From Cellulomonas chengniuliangii (GTDB taxonomy: Bacteria; Actinomycetota; Actinomycetes; Actinomycetales; Cellulomonadaceae), in NCBI RefSeq assembly GCF_024508335.1, contig NZ_CP101988.1, positions 1,054,001-1,118,000 on the forward strand: a stretch of 64,000 bases of DNA, in the 5' to 3' direction. Below are positions 49,052 to 60,995 of the stretch, one piece after another; positions within the stretch are counted from its first letter, which is position 1, and each line of letters starts with the position of its first letter. The position numbers were made by a program, and so were the translations under genes. Below the pieces are notes generated by a model. That model saw nothing but the letters and a program-made list of their open reading frames with translations. It ran no database searches and was not told where the DNA came from.

Positions 49052-51628
49052 GTGAGAGCGATCCGACGATTCACCGTCCGCACTGTCCTGCCGGCCGAGC
49101 TCGCCGATCTCGACGATCTGGCCCACAACCTGCGCTGGTCGTGGCACGCGCCCACCCGCGACCTGTTCGCCTCGGTCGACGAGGCGCTGTGGGCCGAGGT
49201 GGCAGGCGACCCGGTCGCCCTGCTGGGCGCGCTCGGCCCCGAACGCCTCGCCGCGCTCGCGCAGGACGAGGCGTTCGTCGGGCGGGTCCACGCCGCGGCC
49301 GCCGACCTCCGGCGCTACCTCACCGCGCCCCGCTGGTACCAGGAGCAGGACAAGGCCGACCTCCCGGCGTCGATCGCGTACTTCTCGCCGGAGTACGGCA
49401 TCACCTCGGTGCTGCCGCAGTACTCGGGCGGCCTCGGCATCCTCGCGGGGGACCACCTCAAGAGCGCCTCCGACCTCGGCGTGCCGATCGTGGGCGTCGG
49501 GCTGCTCTACGGCTCCGGGTACTTCAAGCAGTCGCTCACCCGCGACGGCTGGCAGCTCGAGACGTACCCCGTGCTCGACCCCGACGGCCTGCCGCTCACG
49601 CTCGTCCGCGAGGAGGACGGCTCCCCGGCCCGGGTGAGCATCGACCTGCCCGGCGGCCGCACGCTGAACGCGAACATCTGGTCGGCCGCGGTCGGGCGGA
49701 TCCCGCTGCTGCTGCTCGACTCGAACATCCCGGACAACGACGAGCTCGCGCGCAAGGTCACCGACCGGCTCTACGGCGGCGGCGGCGAGTACCGCCTGCA
49801 GCAGGAGCTGCTGCTGGGCGTGGGCGGCGTCCGCGCGTTGCGCATCTGGTCGCGCCTCACCGGCGCGCCCGCGCCCGAGGTCTTCCACATGAACGAGGGC
49901 CATGCCGGGTTCCTGGGCGTGGAGCGCATCCGCGAGCTCGTCACCGAGCGGGGCCTGGACTTCGACGCGGCGCGCGAGGCGGTGCGCGCGTCGACCGTGT
50001 TCACCACCCACACTCCCGTGCCGGCCGGCATCGACCGCTTCGAGGCCCGGCTCGTCGCCCAGTACTTCGGCGGGGACAACGCCGTCGACGGGATCCCCGT
50101 CGAGCGGGTGCTCGAGCTCGGGGCCGAGGACTACGAGGGCGGCGACCCGCTGCTGTTCAACATGGCCGTGATGGGCCTGCGCCTGGGCGGCCGCGCGAAC
50201 GGCGTCTCGCTGCTCCACGGCGACGTGTCGCGTGACATGTTCAACGGGCTGTGGCAGGGCTTCGACTCCGCCGAGGTGCCGATCGGCTCGATCACCAACG
50301 GCGTGCACTCGCCCACCTGGGTGGACCGCAAGCTGGCCGACCTGGCCGCCTCCCGGCTCACCCCGGAGGAGATCGCGACCGGGTCCGGCTGGCTGCGCCC
50401 CGACGGCGTGAGCGACGCCGAGCTGTGGGAGGTCCGGCACGAGCTCCGGGCCCAGCTCGTGGCCGACGCGCGCGCCCGGGTGGGGTCCTCGTGGCACCAG
50501 CGCGGCGCGAGCCCCGCCGAGCTCGGCTGGCTCGACGACGTGCTCTCGCCCGACGTCCTCACCATCGGCTTCGCGCGCCGGGTGCCGACGTACAAGCGCC
50601 TCACCCTGATGCTGCGTGACACCGACCGGCTGCGCGCCCTGCTCACCGACCCCGAGCGCCCCGTGCAGCTCATCGTCGCCGGCAAGTCGCACCCCGCCGA
50701 CGACCAGGGCAAGCGCCTCATCCAGCAGCTCGTGCGCTTCGCGGACGAGCCGGACGTGCGCCACCGCATCGTCTTCCTGCCCAACTACGACATCGGGATG
50801 GCGCAGACCCTGCTGCCCGGCTGCGACGTGTGGCTCAACAACCCGCTGCGCCCGCTCGAGGCGTCCGGCACCTCCGGGATGAAGTCCGCTCTCAACGGCG
50901 GGCTGAACCTGTCGGTGCTGGACGGCTGGTGGGACGAGTGGTTCGACGGGGAGAACGGCTGGGCCATCCCCACCGCCGACGGCGTCGACGACGCCGAGCG
51001 CCGGGACGACCTCGAGGCCGCGGCGCTGTACGACCTCATCGAGCACCAGGTCGCGGCGCGCTTCTACGACCGTGACGAGCGCGGGCTGCCGGTGCACTGG
51101 CTCGAGATGGTCCGGCACACGCTGGCCACGCTCGGCCCGAAGGTGCAGGCCACCCGGATGGTCGCCGACTACGTGCGCCACCTCTACGTCCCGGCAGCCG
51201 TGGCGGGCCGGGACCTCGACGAGGACGACTTCGCCGGCGCCCGCGAGCTCGCGCGCTGGAAGGAGCGGGTGCGTGCAGGCTGGAGCCACGTCCGCGTCGA
51301 CCACGTCGAGTCCGGCGGCGTCAGCGACGTGCCGCAGGTGGGCGACGAGCTCCATGTCAAGGCGTACATCTCGCTCGGCGACCTCACCCCGCAGGACGTC
51401 GAGGTCCAGGTGCTGCACGGGCGCGTCACGGAGAACGACGAGCTCACCACCTTCTCGGTGGCGGCCCTCGACGTGGCCGAGACCTTCGAGCTCGGCCGGT
51501 ACTCCTTCGCGGGAGTCGTGCGGCTCGAGGCGTCCGGCCCCTTCGGCTACACCGTGCGGATCGTTCCCCGGCACCGTGGTCTGACGTCGGTCGCCGACGT
51601 GGGCCTGGTCGCCAACGCGGCAGGCTGA
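49052..51628 (+). CDS. glgP: alpha-glucan (glycogen/maltodextrin) phosphorylase
   Basis: An 858-residue GT35 phosphorylase of the form common in actinobacteria, releasing glucose 1-phosphate from alpha-1,4-glucan. Motifs: FSPEYGITSVLPQYSGGLGI, HMNEGHAGFLG, RRVPTYKR, and EASGTSGMKSALNGG with the pyridoxal-phosphate Lys611. The C-terminal beta-rich extension resembles the DUF3417-type actinobacterial phosphorylases. GTG start without a clear ribosome-binding site. It is divergent from glgE, pairing synthesis and breakdown of glycogen at one intergenic region. Confidence 0.94.
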   Translation: MRAIRRFTVRTVLPAELADLDDLAHNLRWSWHAPTRDLFASVDEALWAEVAGDPVALLGALGPERLAALAQDEAFVGRVHAAAADLRRYLTAPRWYQEQDKADLPASIAYFSPEYGITSVLPQYSGGLGILAGDHLKSASDLGVPIVGVGLLYGSGYFKQSLTRDGWQLETYPVLDPDGLPLTLVREEDGSPARVSIDLPGGRTLNANIWSAAVGRIPLLLLDSNIPDNDELARKVTDRLYGGGGEYRLQQELLLGVGGVRALRIWSRLTGAPAPEVFHMNEGHAGFLGVERIRELVTERGLDFDAAREAVRASTVFTTHTPVPAGIDRFEARLVAQYFGGDNAVDGIPVERVLELGAEDYEGGDPLLFNMAVMGLRLGGRANGVSLLHGDVSRDMFNGLWQGFDSAEVPIGSITNGVHSPTWVDRKLADLAASRLTPEEIATGSGWLRPDGVSDAELWEVRHELRAQLVADARARVGSSWHQRGASPAELGWLDDVLSPDVLTIGFARRVPTYKRLTLMLRDTDRLRALLTDPERPVQLIVAGKSHPADDQGKRLIQQLVRFADEPDVRHRIVFLPNYDIGMAQTLLPGCDVWLNNPLRPLEASGTSGMKSALNGGLNLSVLDGWWDEWFDGENGWAIPTADGVDDAERRDDLEAAALYDLIEHQVAARFYDRDERGLPVHWLEMVRHTLATLGPKVQATRMVADYVRHLYVPAAVAGRDLDEDDFAGARELARWKERVRAGWSHVRVDHVESGGVSDVPQVGDELHVKAYISLGDLTPQDVEVQVLHGRVTENDELTTFSVAALDVAETFELGRYSFAGVVRLEASGPFGYTVRIVPRHRGLTSVADVGLVANAAG

Positions 51629-51635
51629 CGGACTG

Positions 51636-51676
51636 ACGACGGGGGCGGCGCGCCGATGGCGCGCCGCCCCCGTCGT
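51636..51676. terminator. bidirectional terminator between glgP and the flavoprotein gene
   Basis: ACGACGGGGGCGGCGCGCC and its exact complement flank a GAT loop: a perfect 19-bp stem between two converging genes, starting eight bases after the glgP stop. Confidence 0.85.
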
Positions 51677-51698
51677 GCTGCCAGTCCCCAGGGCGCCG

Positions 51699-53405
51699 TC
51701 AGCCGCCCAGCTGGTCGGCGAGGGCCCGGCCCGTGGTGCGACCGGTGAACAGGCACCCGCCGAGGAACGTGCCCTCGAGGGCACGCCGCCCGTGCGCGCC
51801 GCCGCCGCCGAACCCGGCCGCCTCGCCCACCGCGAACAGGCCGGGCAGCGTCCCGCCGCCCGGCCGCAGCACCCGGCCGTCGGTGTCGGTGAGCAGCCCG
51901 CCCAGCGTCTTGCGGGTCAGGACCGACAGGCGCACCGCGAGGAGGGGGCCGTGCGCCGGGTCCAGGAGCTCGTGCGGCTTGGCCACCCGGATCAGCCGGT
52001 CGACCACGTACCGGCGGGCCATCGCGGTCGCCGTGACCTGCAGGTCCTTGCCGAGACCGGTGCGCACCTGTCGGTCGCGGTCCCGGATGGTGCGCTCGAG
52101 CGCGCCGGCGTCGATGCGGTCCTCGCCGCTCAGGGCGTTCATCCGGGCGGCCAGCCCGGCGGGGCTCTCTGCCCACAGGAACTCGTCGGACAGGTCCGCG
52201 AAGGCCTCGACCGGGCCCACCGCCCCCGAGCGCACCCGTTGGACCAGCAGCCCGAGGTCCTTGCCGGTCAGGTCCGGGTTCTGCTCCGAGCCGGACAACG
52301 CGAACTCCGAGCCGAGGATGGTCTTGTCCAGCACGAACCACGAGTGGTCGTCGCCGCGCCGCGTGATGTGCTGCAACGCGCCCAGCGAGTCGAAGCCCGG
52401 GAACAGCGGCGCGGGCAGCCGGTGGCCGTCCGCGTCGAGCCACAGCGAGCTCGGCCCCGCCAGGATGCGGATGCCGTGCCGCCCCCACACCGGCGAGTGG
52501 TTGGCCACGCCCTCGGGGTAGTGCCACATCCGGTCCTCGTGCACCACGGCCGCCCCCGCGCCCCGCGCCGCCTCGATGCCCGAGCCGTCGACGTGGTCCG
52601 GCACCCCTGAGAGCATCCGGTCCGGCATGCGTCCCGCCGGCGCGGGCCAGGTGGCGCGCACCAGGTCGTGGTTCGCCCCGATGCCGCCGGTGGCCAGCAC
52701 CACGGCGCTCGCGGAGAGCTCGAACTGCCCGACCGCCTCGCGGGAGCTCGGCGCCCCGCGCGCTGCGCCGTCGGCCGCGAGCACGTCGCCCCGCACCCCG
52801 GTGACCCGGCCGTCGGTCAGCACCAGCCCGGTCACCCGGCGGCGGAAGAGCCCGGTGAGGAGGCCTGCGGCCCGCGCGGCCAGCAGCGCCCGCACGAACG
52901 GCTCGAGAACGCCCGGCCCGGTGCCCCACGTGACGTGGAACCGGGGCACCGAGTTGCCGTGCCCGTCGGCCAGGTAGCCGCCCCGCTCGGCCCACTGCAC
53001 CAGCGGGAACCAGCGCACACCCTGCGCGTGCAGCCACGGCCGCATCTCGCCGGCCGCGAAGTCGATGAAGGCCTCGGCCCAGGCGCGCGACCACTCGTCG
53101 CCGCTGCCCGGCGCGCCGCCCCCGTCGAAGTCGGCGGAGCCCAGCCAGTCGGCCAGGGCCAGGTCGGCGGAGTCCTTGACGCCGAGCCGGCGCTGCTCGG
53201 GTGAGTCCACCAGGAACAGCCCGCCGAACGACCACCAGGCCTGGCCCCCGAGCGCGGCCGGGCCCTCGGCGTCGACGAGGGTCACGTGCCGTCCCGCCGC
53301 GGTGAGCTCGGCGGCGGTGACGAGGCCGGCGAGGCCCGCCCCGACGACGATCACGTCGGTGGCGTGCGGCGGGACGTGCTGCGGACTGACGGCGCTGTCG
53401 GTCAT
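51699..53405 (-). CDS. FAD-binding dehydrogenase (fumarate reductase/KsdD-like flavoprotein)
   Basis: A 568-residue flavoprotein. The N-terminal FAD motif reads VIVVGAGLAGLVTAAELTAAG, then GGQAWWSFGGLFLV. A second nucleotide segment is VLATGGIGANHDLV, and the C-terminal GLFAVGEAAGFGGGGAHG is the FAD motif of the FAD-binding-2 family. This family includes 3-ketosteroid dehydrogenases and fumarate reductases, but many members are uncharacterised and I cannot name the substrate. It sits between glgP and glgX on the glgX strand (20-base gap after glgX) and is probably co-transcribed, with no evident link to glycogen. Confidence 0.85.
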   Translation of the reverse strand: MTDSAVSPQHVPPHATDVIVVGAGLAGLVTAAELTAAGRHVTLVDAEGPAALGGQAWWSFGGLFLVDSPEQRRLGVKDSADLALADWLGSADFDGGGAPGSGDEWSRAWAEAFIDFAAGEMRPWLHAQGVRWFPLVQWAERGGYLADGHGNSVPRFHVTWGTGPGVLEPFVRALLAARAAGLLTGLFRRRVTGLVLTDGRVTGVRGDVLAADGAARGAPSSREAVGQFELSASAVVLATGGIGANHDLVRATWPAPAGRMPDRMLSGVPDHVDGSGIEAARGAGAAVVHEDRMWHYPEGVANHSPVWGRHGIRILAGPSSLWLDADGHRLPAPLFPGFDSLGALQHITRRGDDHSWFVLDKTILGSEFALSGSEQNPDLTGKDLGLLVQRVRSGAVGPVEAFADLSDEFLWAESPAGLAARMNALSGEDRIDAGALERTIRDRDRQVRTGLGKDLQVTATAMARRYVVDRLIRVAKPHELLDPAHGPLLAVRLSVLTRKTLGGLLTDTDGRVLRPGGGTLPGLFAVGEAAGFGGGGAHGRRALEGTFLGGCLFTGRTTGRALADQLGG

Positions 53406-53425
53406 GGCCGCACTGTAGCGGCGCG

Positions 53426-55675
<2,250 letters not shown>

Positions 55676-55801
55676 CCCGCCATTCTTGCCTGATCTGGCA
55701 GCGGCACGGCCGCCGTTCCACGAGGGGTCGGTGGACGGGGCGGGTCGGGAGGGCCCAGCGCGAAAAACGAGCACGGGCTGGGTGCCGGGCGCGGCGGACG
55801 G

Positions 55802-55815
55802 TAACGTTCCGCGGG
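55802..55815 (+). promoter_or_regulatory. leaderless etfB promoter
   Basis: TAACGT at 55802-55807 lies seven bases before the etfB GTG, with no Shine-Dalgarno between. The start of transcription should coincide with the start codon. Confidence 0.5.
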
Positions 55816-56603
55816 TGAGAATCGTGGTGTGCGTCAAGCACGTGCCGGACATCCAGTCAGAGCGCTCCCTCCAGGCGGACGGGCGCATGGTCCGCGACGG
55901 TGGTGACGGCACGCTCAACGAGCTGGACGAGAACGCCGTCGAGGCCGCCCTCGCGCTCGTCGAGGAGCACGGCGGCGAGGTCGTCGCGGTGACGGTCGGC
56001 CCGGACGACGCGGTGGACGCGGCACGGCGGGCCCTGCAGATGGGCGCCGAGCAGGCGGTCCACGTGCTCGACGACGCGATCGCCGGATCCGACGTGTTCG
56101 GCACGGCCACCGTGCTCGCCGCCGTGGTGCGGCGCCTGGGCGACCAGGAGTCGGTCGACCTCGTCGTGACCGGCATGGCGGGGCTCGACGGCCTGACGTC
56201 GCTGCTGCCGTCCGCGTTGGCGACCGAGCTGGGCCTGCCGCTGCTGGCGCTCGCCGCCGAGGTCCGCGTCGAGGATGGCGCCGTGCGGGTGCGCCGCGAG
56301 CTGGACCACGCCACCGAGGTGCTCGAGGCCCCGCTCCCCGCGCTCGTCTCCGTCACCGACCAGGCGAACGAGCCGCGCTACCCGAACTTCAAGGGCATCA
56401 TGGCCGCCCGCAAGAAGCCCGTCGACGTGCTCACGCTGGCGGACCTGGGCATCGAGCCCCAGTCCGTGGGCGCCGCGGGAGCCCGCACCGAGGTCCTGGA
56501 GGCGGCGGCGCGGCCCCCGCGCGAGGACCGCGTGCTCGTCACGGACGACGGTGAGGCGGGCCTGCGGCTGGCGGCCTACCTCGTCGAGAACAAGCTCGTC
56601 TGA
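55815..56603 (+). CDS. etfB: electron transfer flavoprotein beta subunit
   Basis: A 262-residue EtfB. It begins directly with the family N-terminus IVVCVKHVPD and has NELDENAVEAAL, ALQMGAEQAVHVLD and the signature region VEAPLPALVSVTDQANEPRYPNFKGIMAA-type segment (split here: EAPLPALVSVTDQANEPRYP, then NFKGIMAARKKP). It forms a heterodimer with EtfA and accepts electrons from acyl-CoA dehydrogenases such as the two encoded at 22.9-27.8 kb. Etf genes at this place next to the cysteine desulfurase/mnmA genes are common in actinobacteria, from memory. Confidence 0.95.
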   Translation: MRIVVCVKHVPDIQSERSLQADGRMVRDGGDGTLNELDENAVEAALALVEEHGGEVVAVTVGPDDAVDAARRALQMGAEQAVHVLDDAIAGSDVFGTATVLAAVVRRLGDQESVDLVVTGMAGLDGLTSLLPSALATELGLPLLALAAEVRVEDGAVRVRRELDHATEVLEAPLPALVSVTDQANEPRYPNFKGIMAARKKPVDVLTLADLGIEPQSVGAAGARTEVLEAAARPPREDRVLVTDDGEAGLRLAAYLVENKLV

Positions 56604-56628
56604 GCGCTGCGACCGGAGGACCTTGACG

Positions 56629-57624
56629 ATGACGAACCACCTGGCCGGCCCTGTGCTGGTGCTGCTCGACCACGCCCCGGACGGCACGCTGCGCGCCCCG
56701 GTCCTCGAGCTCCTGACCCTCGGCCGCCGGCTCGGCTCGGTGCACGGCGTCTGGCTGGGCGCCGAGGGCCCCGGCGGAGACGTGCTCGCCGCGCTGGGCG
56801 CCTACGGCGTCGACGTGGTGGACGTGCTCGACCTGGGCGGCGCCGACGCGCGTCTCACCCCGGTCGTCGCGGACGCGCTCGCCGACCTGTCCGCCGCCCT
56901 CGGCGCGGCGGCGCTGCTGCTGACCTCGTCGTTCGACAACAAGGAGGTCGCCGGCCGACTGGGCGTGCGGTCGGGCGCCGGCGTGGTGGTCGACGCCTCC
57001 GACGCGCGCGTCGTGGACGGGCGCGTCGTGGCGGACAAGACCGTCCTGGCAGGGACCTGGACCACGAGCTGCGCGGTGCGCACCCCGTTCGCGGTCGTGG
57101 CGCTCAAGGCCAACTCCGCGCAGCCCGAGCCAGTGGCCTCGCCCACCCAGCCCGCCGTGGTCGCCCACCCGGTGACGCTCGCGGACGACGCCCGGCAGGC
57201 CGTCGTCGTCGAGCGCCAGGAGCGCACCCGGTCCGACCGTCCCGCGCTCGGCGAGGCGCAGGTCGTGGTCGTCGGGGGCCGGGGCACCGACGGGGACTTC
57301 TCCGCGGTCGAGGAACTCGCCGACGTGCTCGGCGGCGCCGTGGGCGCCACCCGGGTGGCGACGGACGAGGGCTGGATCGGGCACGACGCCCAGATCGGCC
57401 AGACGGGCGTGACCATCGCCCCGCGGCTGTACATCGGCGCCGGAGTCTCGGGCGCGGTGCACCACCGCGGCGGCATGCAGGCGTCCGGGGTCATCGTGGC
57501 GGTCAACTCCGACCCGGAGTCCCCGATCTTCGAGATCGCGGACCTGGGCATCGTCGGAGACCTCTTCACCGTGCTGCCGCAGGCCACGCAGGAGCTGCGG
57601 CGGATCAAGGCCGCTCAGGGCTGA
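56629..57624 (+). CDS. etfA: electron transfer flavoprotein alpha subunit
   Basis: A 331-residue EtfA. The N-terminal domain is variable. The C-terminal FAD domain shows GGRGTDGDFSAVEELADVLG, ATDEGWIGHDAQIGQTG, LYIGAGVSGAVHHRGGM and VAVNSDPESPIFEIADLGIVGD, all typical. ATG at 56629 has GGAGGA eight bases upstream. Follows etfB by 25 bases and ends in a long hairpin. Confidence 0.95.
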   Translation: MTNHLAGPVLVLLDHAPDGTLRAPVLELLTLGRRLGSVHGVWLGAEGPGGDVLAALGAYGVDVVDVLDLGGADARLTPVVADALADLSAALGAAALLLTSSFDNKEVAGRLGVRSGAGVVVDASDARVVDGRVVADKTVLAGTWTTSCAVRTPFAVVALKANSAQPEPVASPTQPAVVAHPVTLADDARQAVVVERQERTRSDRPALGEAQVVVVGGRGTDGDFSAVEELADVLGGAVGATRVATDEGWIGHDAQIGQTGVTIAPRLYIGAGVSGAVHHRGGMQASGVIVAVNSDPESPIFEIADLGIVGDLFTVLPQATQELRRIKAAQG

Positions 57625-57676
57625 CGCGAGATGGCCTGCCGCCCGGCCAAGGGGCCGGGCGTCAGGCCATCTCGCG
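57625..57676. terminator. bidirectional terminator between etfA and the APH-like gene
   Basis: CGCGAGATGGCCTG and CAGGCCATCTCGCG are exact complements, with an inner GCCCGGCC/GGCCGGGC stem. The hairpin begins at the etfA stop and covers the last codons of the converging gene. Confidence 0.8.
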
Positions 57677-58651
57677 CAGCCAGCGCAGCGCCGCCTCGGC
57701 CTGCGCGCGCTGGAACCGGCGCAGGTTCGGGATGCCCTGCGGCGAGGGCTGCATCGAGGCGTAGGCGAGGAACCCCGACATCCCGGTGAGCGCCGCCCGC
57801 AGGTGGTCCATCGGCAGCCCATCTGAGACGGGGTGCGACCAGAACAGGTGCTGCGGGTCGCCGCCGCCCTGCATGGACACGCTCGGCAGCATGAACGCCA
57901 GGTCCAGCCAGGGCGCGCCGATGCTCGCGTGCGGCCAGTCGATCAGCGCGACTTTGGCGTGCTCGTGGTCGATGAGCATGTTGTCCGCGCGCAGGTCGCC
58001 GTGCACCAGTGACGTCCCCGCGCTCACCCGCAGCGCGTCCTGCTCCCAGCGGACGAGCTGCTCGAGGTTCTCGAGCGCCCACCCGCCGAGCTCGCCAGCG
58101 CGCTCGGCGGCCTCCATGCGGACCCCCGGCGCCGCCGCGAGCATCGTGCGCCAGCCGGTGAAGTCGGCGGCGAGGGACACGTCGGTGCTGGGCAGCCGGT
58201 GGCCGGGCAGCGGCGCGGCGTCCGCCAGCACCGCCAGCGCGTCCAGTGCGAGGTCGAGGTCGGCCGGGCGCCACGGCGTCTCCGGAGGCCGGCCATGGGC
58301 GACCTCGAACCCCAGCAGCACCCACTCCCCGTCGTCGTCCGACCACAAAAGCCGCGGGGCGGGCACCTGCGGCGGGAGCGACGGGGCGACGCGGATCTCC
58401 GCGCGCGCGAGCTCGGGGGAGACGGGGTTCTGGTCGGGGGAGACGGCCTTGACGAACACGCCACGGCCGTCGGACAGCTCCAAGACGGCCGCGAACCCAG
58501 GGCTGAACCCGGTGTTGGCGCTGATCTCCGCCGTCACCTGGGCGCCGGCGAGGGCTGCGATGCGGGTCCGGACGGCGCGCGGGAGGTCGCGCCAGTCCAG
58601 GCGCTGCCCGCTGAAGGCGAGCGGGGATCCCATGACGTCGTCGGCACTCAC
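57662..58651 (-). CDS. APH-fold phosphotransferase family protein
   Basis: A 329-residue aminoglycoside-phosphotransferase-like protein with the catalytic loop HGDLRADNMLID near 215 and the metal-binding DWPHASIGAPWLDLA. All fold-defining residues are present, but the physiological substrate is unknown. It is not close to the LvaA-like kinase at 24.2 kb. GTG start at 58651, divergent from the cysteine desulfurase gene. Its 3' end lies inside the terminator shared with etfA. Confidence 0.82.
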   Translation of the reverse strand: MSADDVMGSPLAFSGQRLDWRDLPRAVRTRIAALAGAQVTAEISANTGFSPGFAAVLELSDGRGVFVKAVSPDQNPVSPELARAEIRVAPSLPPQVPAPRLLWSDDDGEWVLLGFEVAHGRPPETPWRPADLDLALDALAVLADAAPLPGHRLPSTDVSLAADFTGWRTMLAAAPGVRMEAAERAGELGGWALENLEQLVRWEQDALRVSAGTSLVHGDLRADNMLIDHEHAKVALIDWPHASIGAPWLDLAFMLPSVSMQGGGDPQHLFWSHPVSDGLPMDHLRAALTGMSGFLAYASMQPSPQGIPNLRRFQRAQAEAALRWLREMA

Positions 58652-58689
58652 GTGCCTATCTTGCCAGTGCGGCTTCGTAGGATGACGCG

Positions 58690-59886
58690 GTGAGTGTCTA
58701 TCTGGACCATGCGGCGACCACGCCGATGCTCCCCGAAGCCGTCAGCGCCTTCACCGAGGCCCTGGTCCGAACCGGCAACCCCTCGTCCCTGCACACGTCC
58801 GGTCGCGCGGCCCGCCGCACGGTCGAGGAGGCGCGGGAGCGGCTGGCCGGCGCGCTCGGGGCCCGGCCCAGCGAAGTGGTCCTCACCGCGGGCGGCACCG
58901 AGGCCGACAACCTGGCCGTCAAGGGCCTGTTCTGGGCGCGCCGCGCGCAGGAGCCCGCCCGGCGTCGCATCCTCGTCTCCGCGGTCGAGCACCACGCGGT
59001 GCTGGACCCGGCCTTCTGGATGGCCGAGCACGCGGGCGCCGAGATCGTGCTGCTGCCCGTCGACTCGGACGGCGTGCTGCGCGTGGACGCGCTCGCGGAG
59101 GAGCTCGAGGCGCACGGCGACGCGGCTGCCCTGCTGTCGGTGATGTGGGCGAACAACGAGGTGGGCGCACTGCAGCCGCTCGCGGAGGTGGTGGCGCTCG
59201 CACGTCGGCACGGTGTCCCCGTGCACGCCGACGCCGTGCAGGCCGTGGGGCAGGCGCCCGTGGACTTCGCCGCCTCGGGCCTGGACGCCTTGACCGTCAG
59301 CGGCCACAAGGTGGGCGGCCCGATGGGCGTGGGCGCCCTCCTGGCCCGGCGCGGGCTCGACCTGACACCGGTGCTGCACGGTGGTGGACAGGAGCGCGGG
59401 GTGCGCTCCGGCACGCTGGACACGCCCTCGGTGGCGGCGTTCGCGGTGGCGGTCGAGACCGCGGTCGGGGCGCTGCCTGCCACCGCCCCGAGGATCGCCG
59501 CGCTGCGGGACCGGCTGATCGCCGACGTCCGCCGCGTCGTCCCGGACGCCGTGCTGCGCGGCCCCGCGGACCCCGCGCTGCGGCTGCCCGCCAACGCCCA
59601 CTTCACGTTCCCGGGCTGCGAGGGGGACTCGCTGCTGTACCTGCTCGACTCGGCCGGCGTGGAGTGCTCCACAGGCTCCGCCTGCCAGGCGGGCGTCCCG
59701 CAGCCCAGCCACGTGCTGCTCGCGATGGGAGCCGGTGAGGACGAGGCACGCGGCGCCCTGCGGTTCACCCTCGGCCACACGTCCACGCCAGCCGACGTCG
59801 AGGCCCTGATCGCGGTGCTCCCGGGCGCCGTCGAACGGGCGCACGCCGCCGGGCTGTCCGGCCGCCATCGGGCCGGGGCCCGCTGA
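58690..59886 (+). CDS. cysteine desulfurase (NifS/IscS family)
   Basis: A 398-residue PLP enzyme that takes sulfur from cysteine. It starts with YLDHAATTP and has the PLP Lys207 ([10 protein letters not shown]) and the catalytic Cys332 (CSTGSAC). Loop length fits group I (IscS/NifS). GTG start with TAGGAT (58678-58683) six bases upstream, so possibly leaderless. Its stop overlaps the mnmA start. This tight coupling suggests that it supplies sulfur for tRNA 2-thiolation, as YrvO does for MnmA in Bacillus subtilis. Confidence 0.94.
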   Translation: MSVYLDHAATTPMLPEAVSAFTEALVRTGNPSSLHTSGRAARRTVEEARERLAGALGARPSEVVLTAGGTEADNLAVKGLFWARRAQEPARRRILVSAVEHHAVLDPAFWMAEHAGAEIVLLPVDSDGVLRVDALAEELEAHGDAAALLSVMWANNEVGALQPLAEVVALARRHGVPVHADAVQAVGQAPVDFAASGLDALTVSGHKVGGPMGVGALLARRGLDLTPVLHGGGQERGVRSGTLDTPSVAAFAVAVETAVGALPATAPRIAALRDRLIADVRRVVPDAVLRGPADPALRLPANAHFTFPGCEGDSLLYLLDSAGVECSTGSACQAGVPQPSHVLLAMGAGEDEARGALRFTLGHTSTPADVEALIAVLPGAVERAHAAGLSGRHRAGAR

Positions 59887-60995
59887 TGCGCGTCCTCGCA
59901 GCCCTGTCCGGTGGCGTGGACTCCGCCGTCGCCGCGGCGCGCGCGGTGGACGCCGGGCACGAGGTCGTCGGCGTGCACATGGCCCTGTCCCGGTCCCGCG
60001 CGCAGCTGCGCACCGGGTCCCGCGGCTGCTGCTCGATCGAGGACGCGGGCGACGCCCGCCGCGCCGCCGACGTGCTGGGAATCCCGTACTACGTGTGGGA
60101 CCTGTCGGAGCGGTTCGAGGACACCGTCATCGCGGACTTCCTCGCCGAGTACTCCGCGGGGCGGACCCCCAACCCGTGCGTGCGCTGCAACGAGCACATC
60201 AAGTTCGAGGCGCTGATGGACAAGGCGCTGGCCCTCGGCTTCGACGCGGTCTGCACCGGCCATTACGCCCGGGTCGAGCGGCACGGGGGCCCGGACGGCG
60301 CGCCCGAGCTGCACCGGGCGCGGGAGGCGGCCAAGGACCAGTCCTACGTGCTCGCGGTGATGGGGCCCGATCGCCTGGCGCGGTCCATGTTCCCGCTCGG
60401 CGACGTCGCGTCGAAGGACGAGGTGCGCGCCGAGGCGGCCGCCCGTGGGCTGTCCGTGTCGGCCAAGCCCGACTCGTACGACATCTGCTTCGTGGCCGAT
60501 GGCGACACCCAGGGCTTCCTGCGCGAGCGGCTCGGCACGCGGCCCGGCGACGTGGTGGACACCACGGGCGCCGTGGTGGGCGCGCACGAGGGCGCCTACG
60601 CGTACACCGTCGGGCAGCGCAAGGGGCTGGCCCTCGGGCGCCCCGCCGCGGACGGGAAGCCGCGCTACGTCCTCTCGATCGAGCCGGTGAGCAACACCGT
60701 GGTCGTGGGGTCCTCCGAGGACCTCCGGGTCGGCGGCATCCGCGGCGAGGACGCCGTGTGGCTCGCCCCGCCCGCCGACGACGCCTGGTTCGCGTGCGCG
60801 GTCCAGGTTCGCGCGCACGGCGAGGCTGTCCCCGCTCGGGCCCGGGCGACGGGCGACGAGATCGAGGTCCGCCTCGACCCCGCGGCGTCCTCGCTGCACG
60901 GCGTGGCGCCCGGCCAGTCGCTCGTGCTCTACGACGGCACGCGGGTGCTCGCCCAGGCCACCGTCCGCGCCACGAGCCCGGCGGCCCGGCCGTGA
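59886..60995 (+). CDS. mnmA: tRNA-specific 2-thiouridylase
   Basis: A 369-residue enzyme that installs the 2-thio group on U34 of Lys, Glu and Gln tRNAs. PP-loop SGGVDSA is at 8-14. Catalytic cysteines are Cys98 (NPCVRCN) and Cys201 (DICFVADGD), the pair needed for persulfide transfer. [15 protein letters not shown] and [10 protein letters not shown] are family segments. The ATG uses the last base of the upstream TGA. Confidence 0.96.
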   Translation: MRVLAALSGGVDSAVAAARAVDAGHEVVGVHMALSRSRAQLRTGSRGCCSIEDAGDARRAADVLGIPYYVWDLSERFEDTVIADFLAEYSAGRTPNPCVRCNEHIKFEALMDKALALGFDAVCTGHYARVERHGGPDGAPELHRAREAAKDQSYVLAVMGPDRLARSMFPLGDVASKDEVRAEAAARGLSVSAKPDSYDICFVADGDTQGFLRERLGTRPGDVVDTTGAVVGAHEGAYAYTVGQRKGLALGRPAADGKPRYVLSIEPVSNTVVVGSSEDLRVGGIRGEDAVWLAPPADDAWFACAVQVRAHGEAVPARARATGDEIEVRLDPAASSLHGVAPGQSLVLYDGTRVLAQATVRATSPAARP

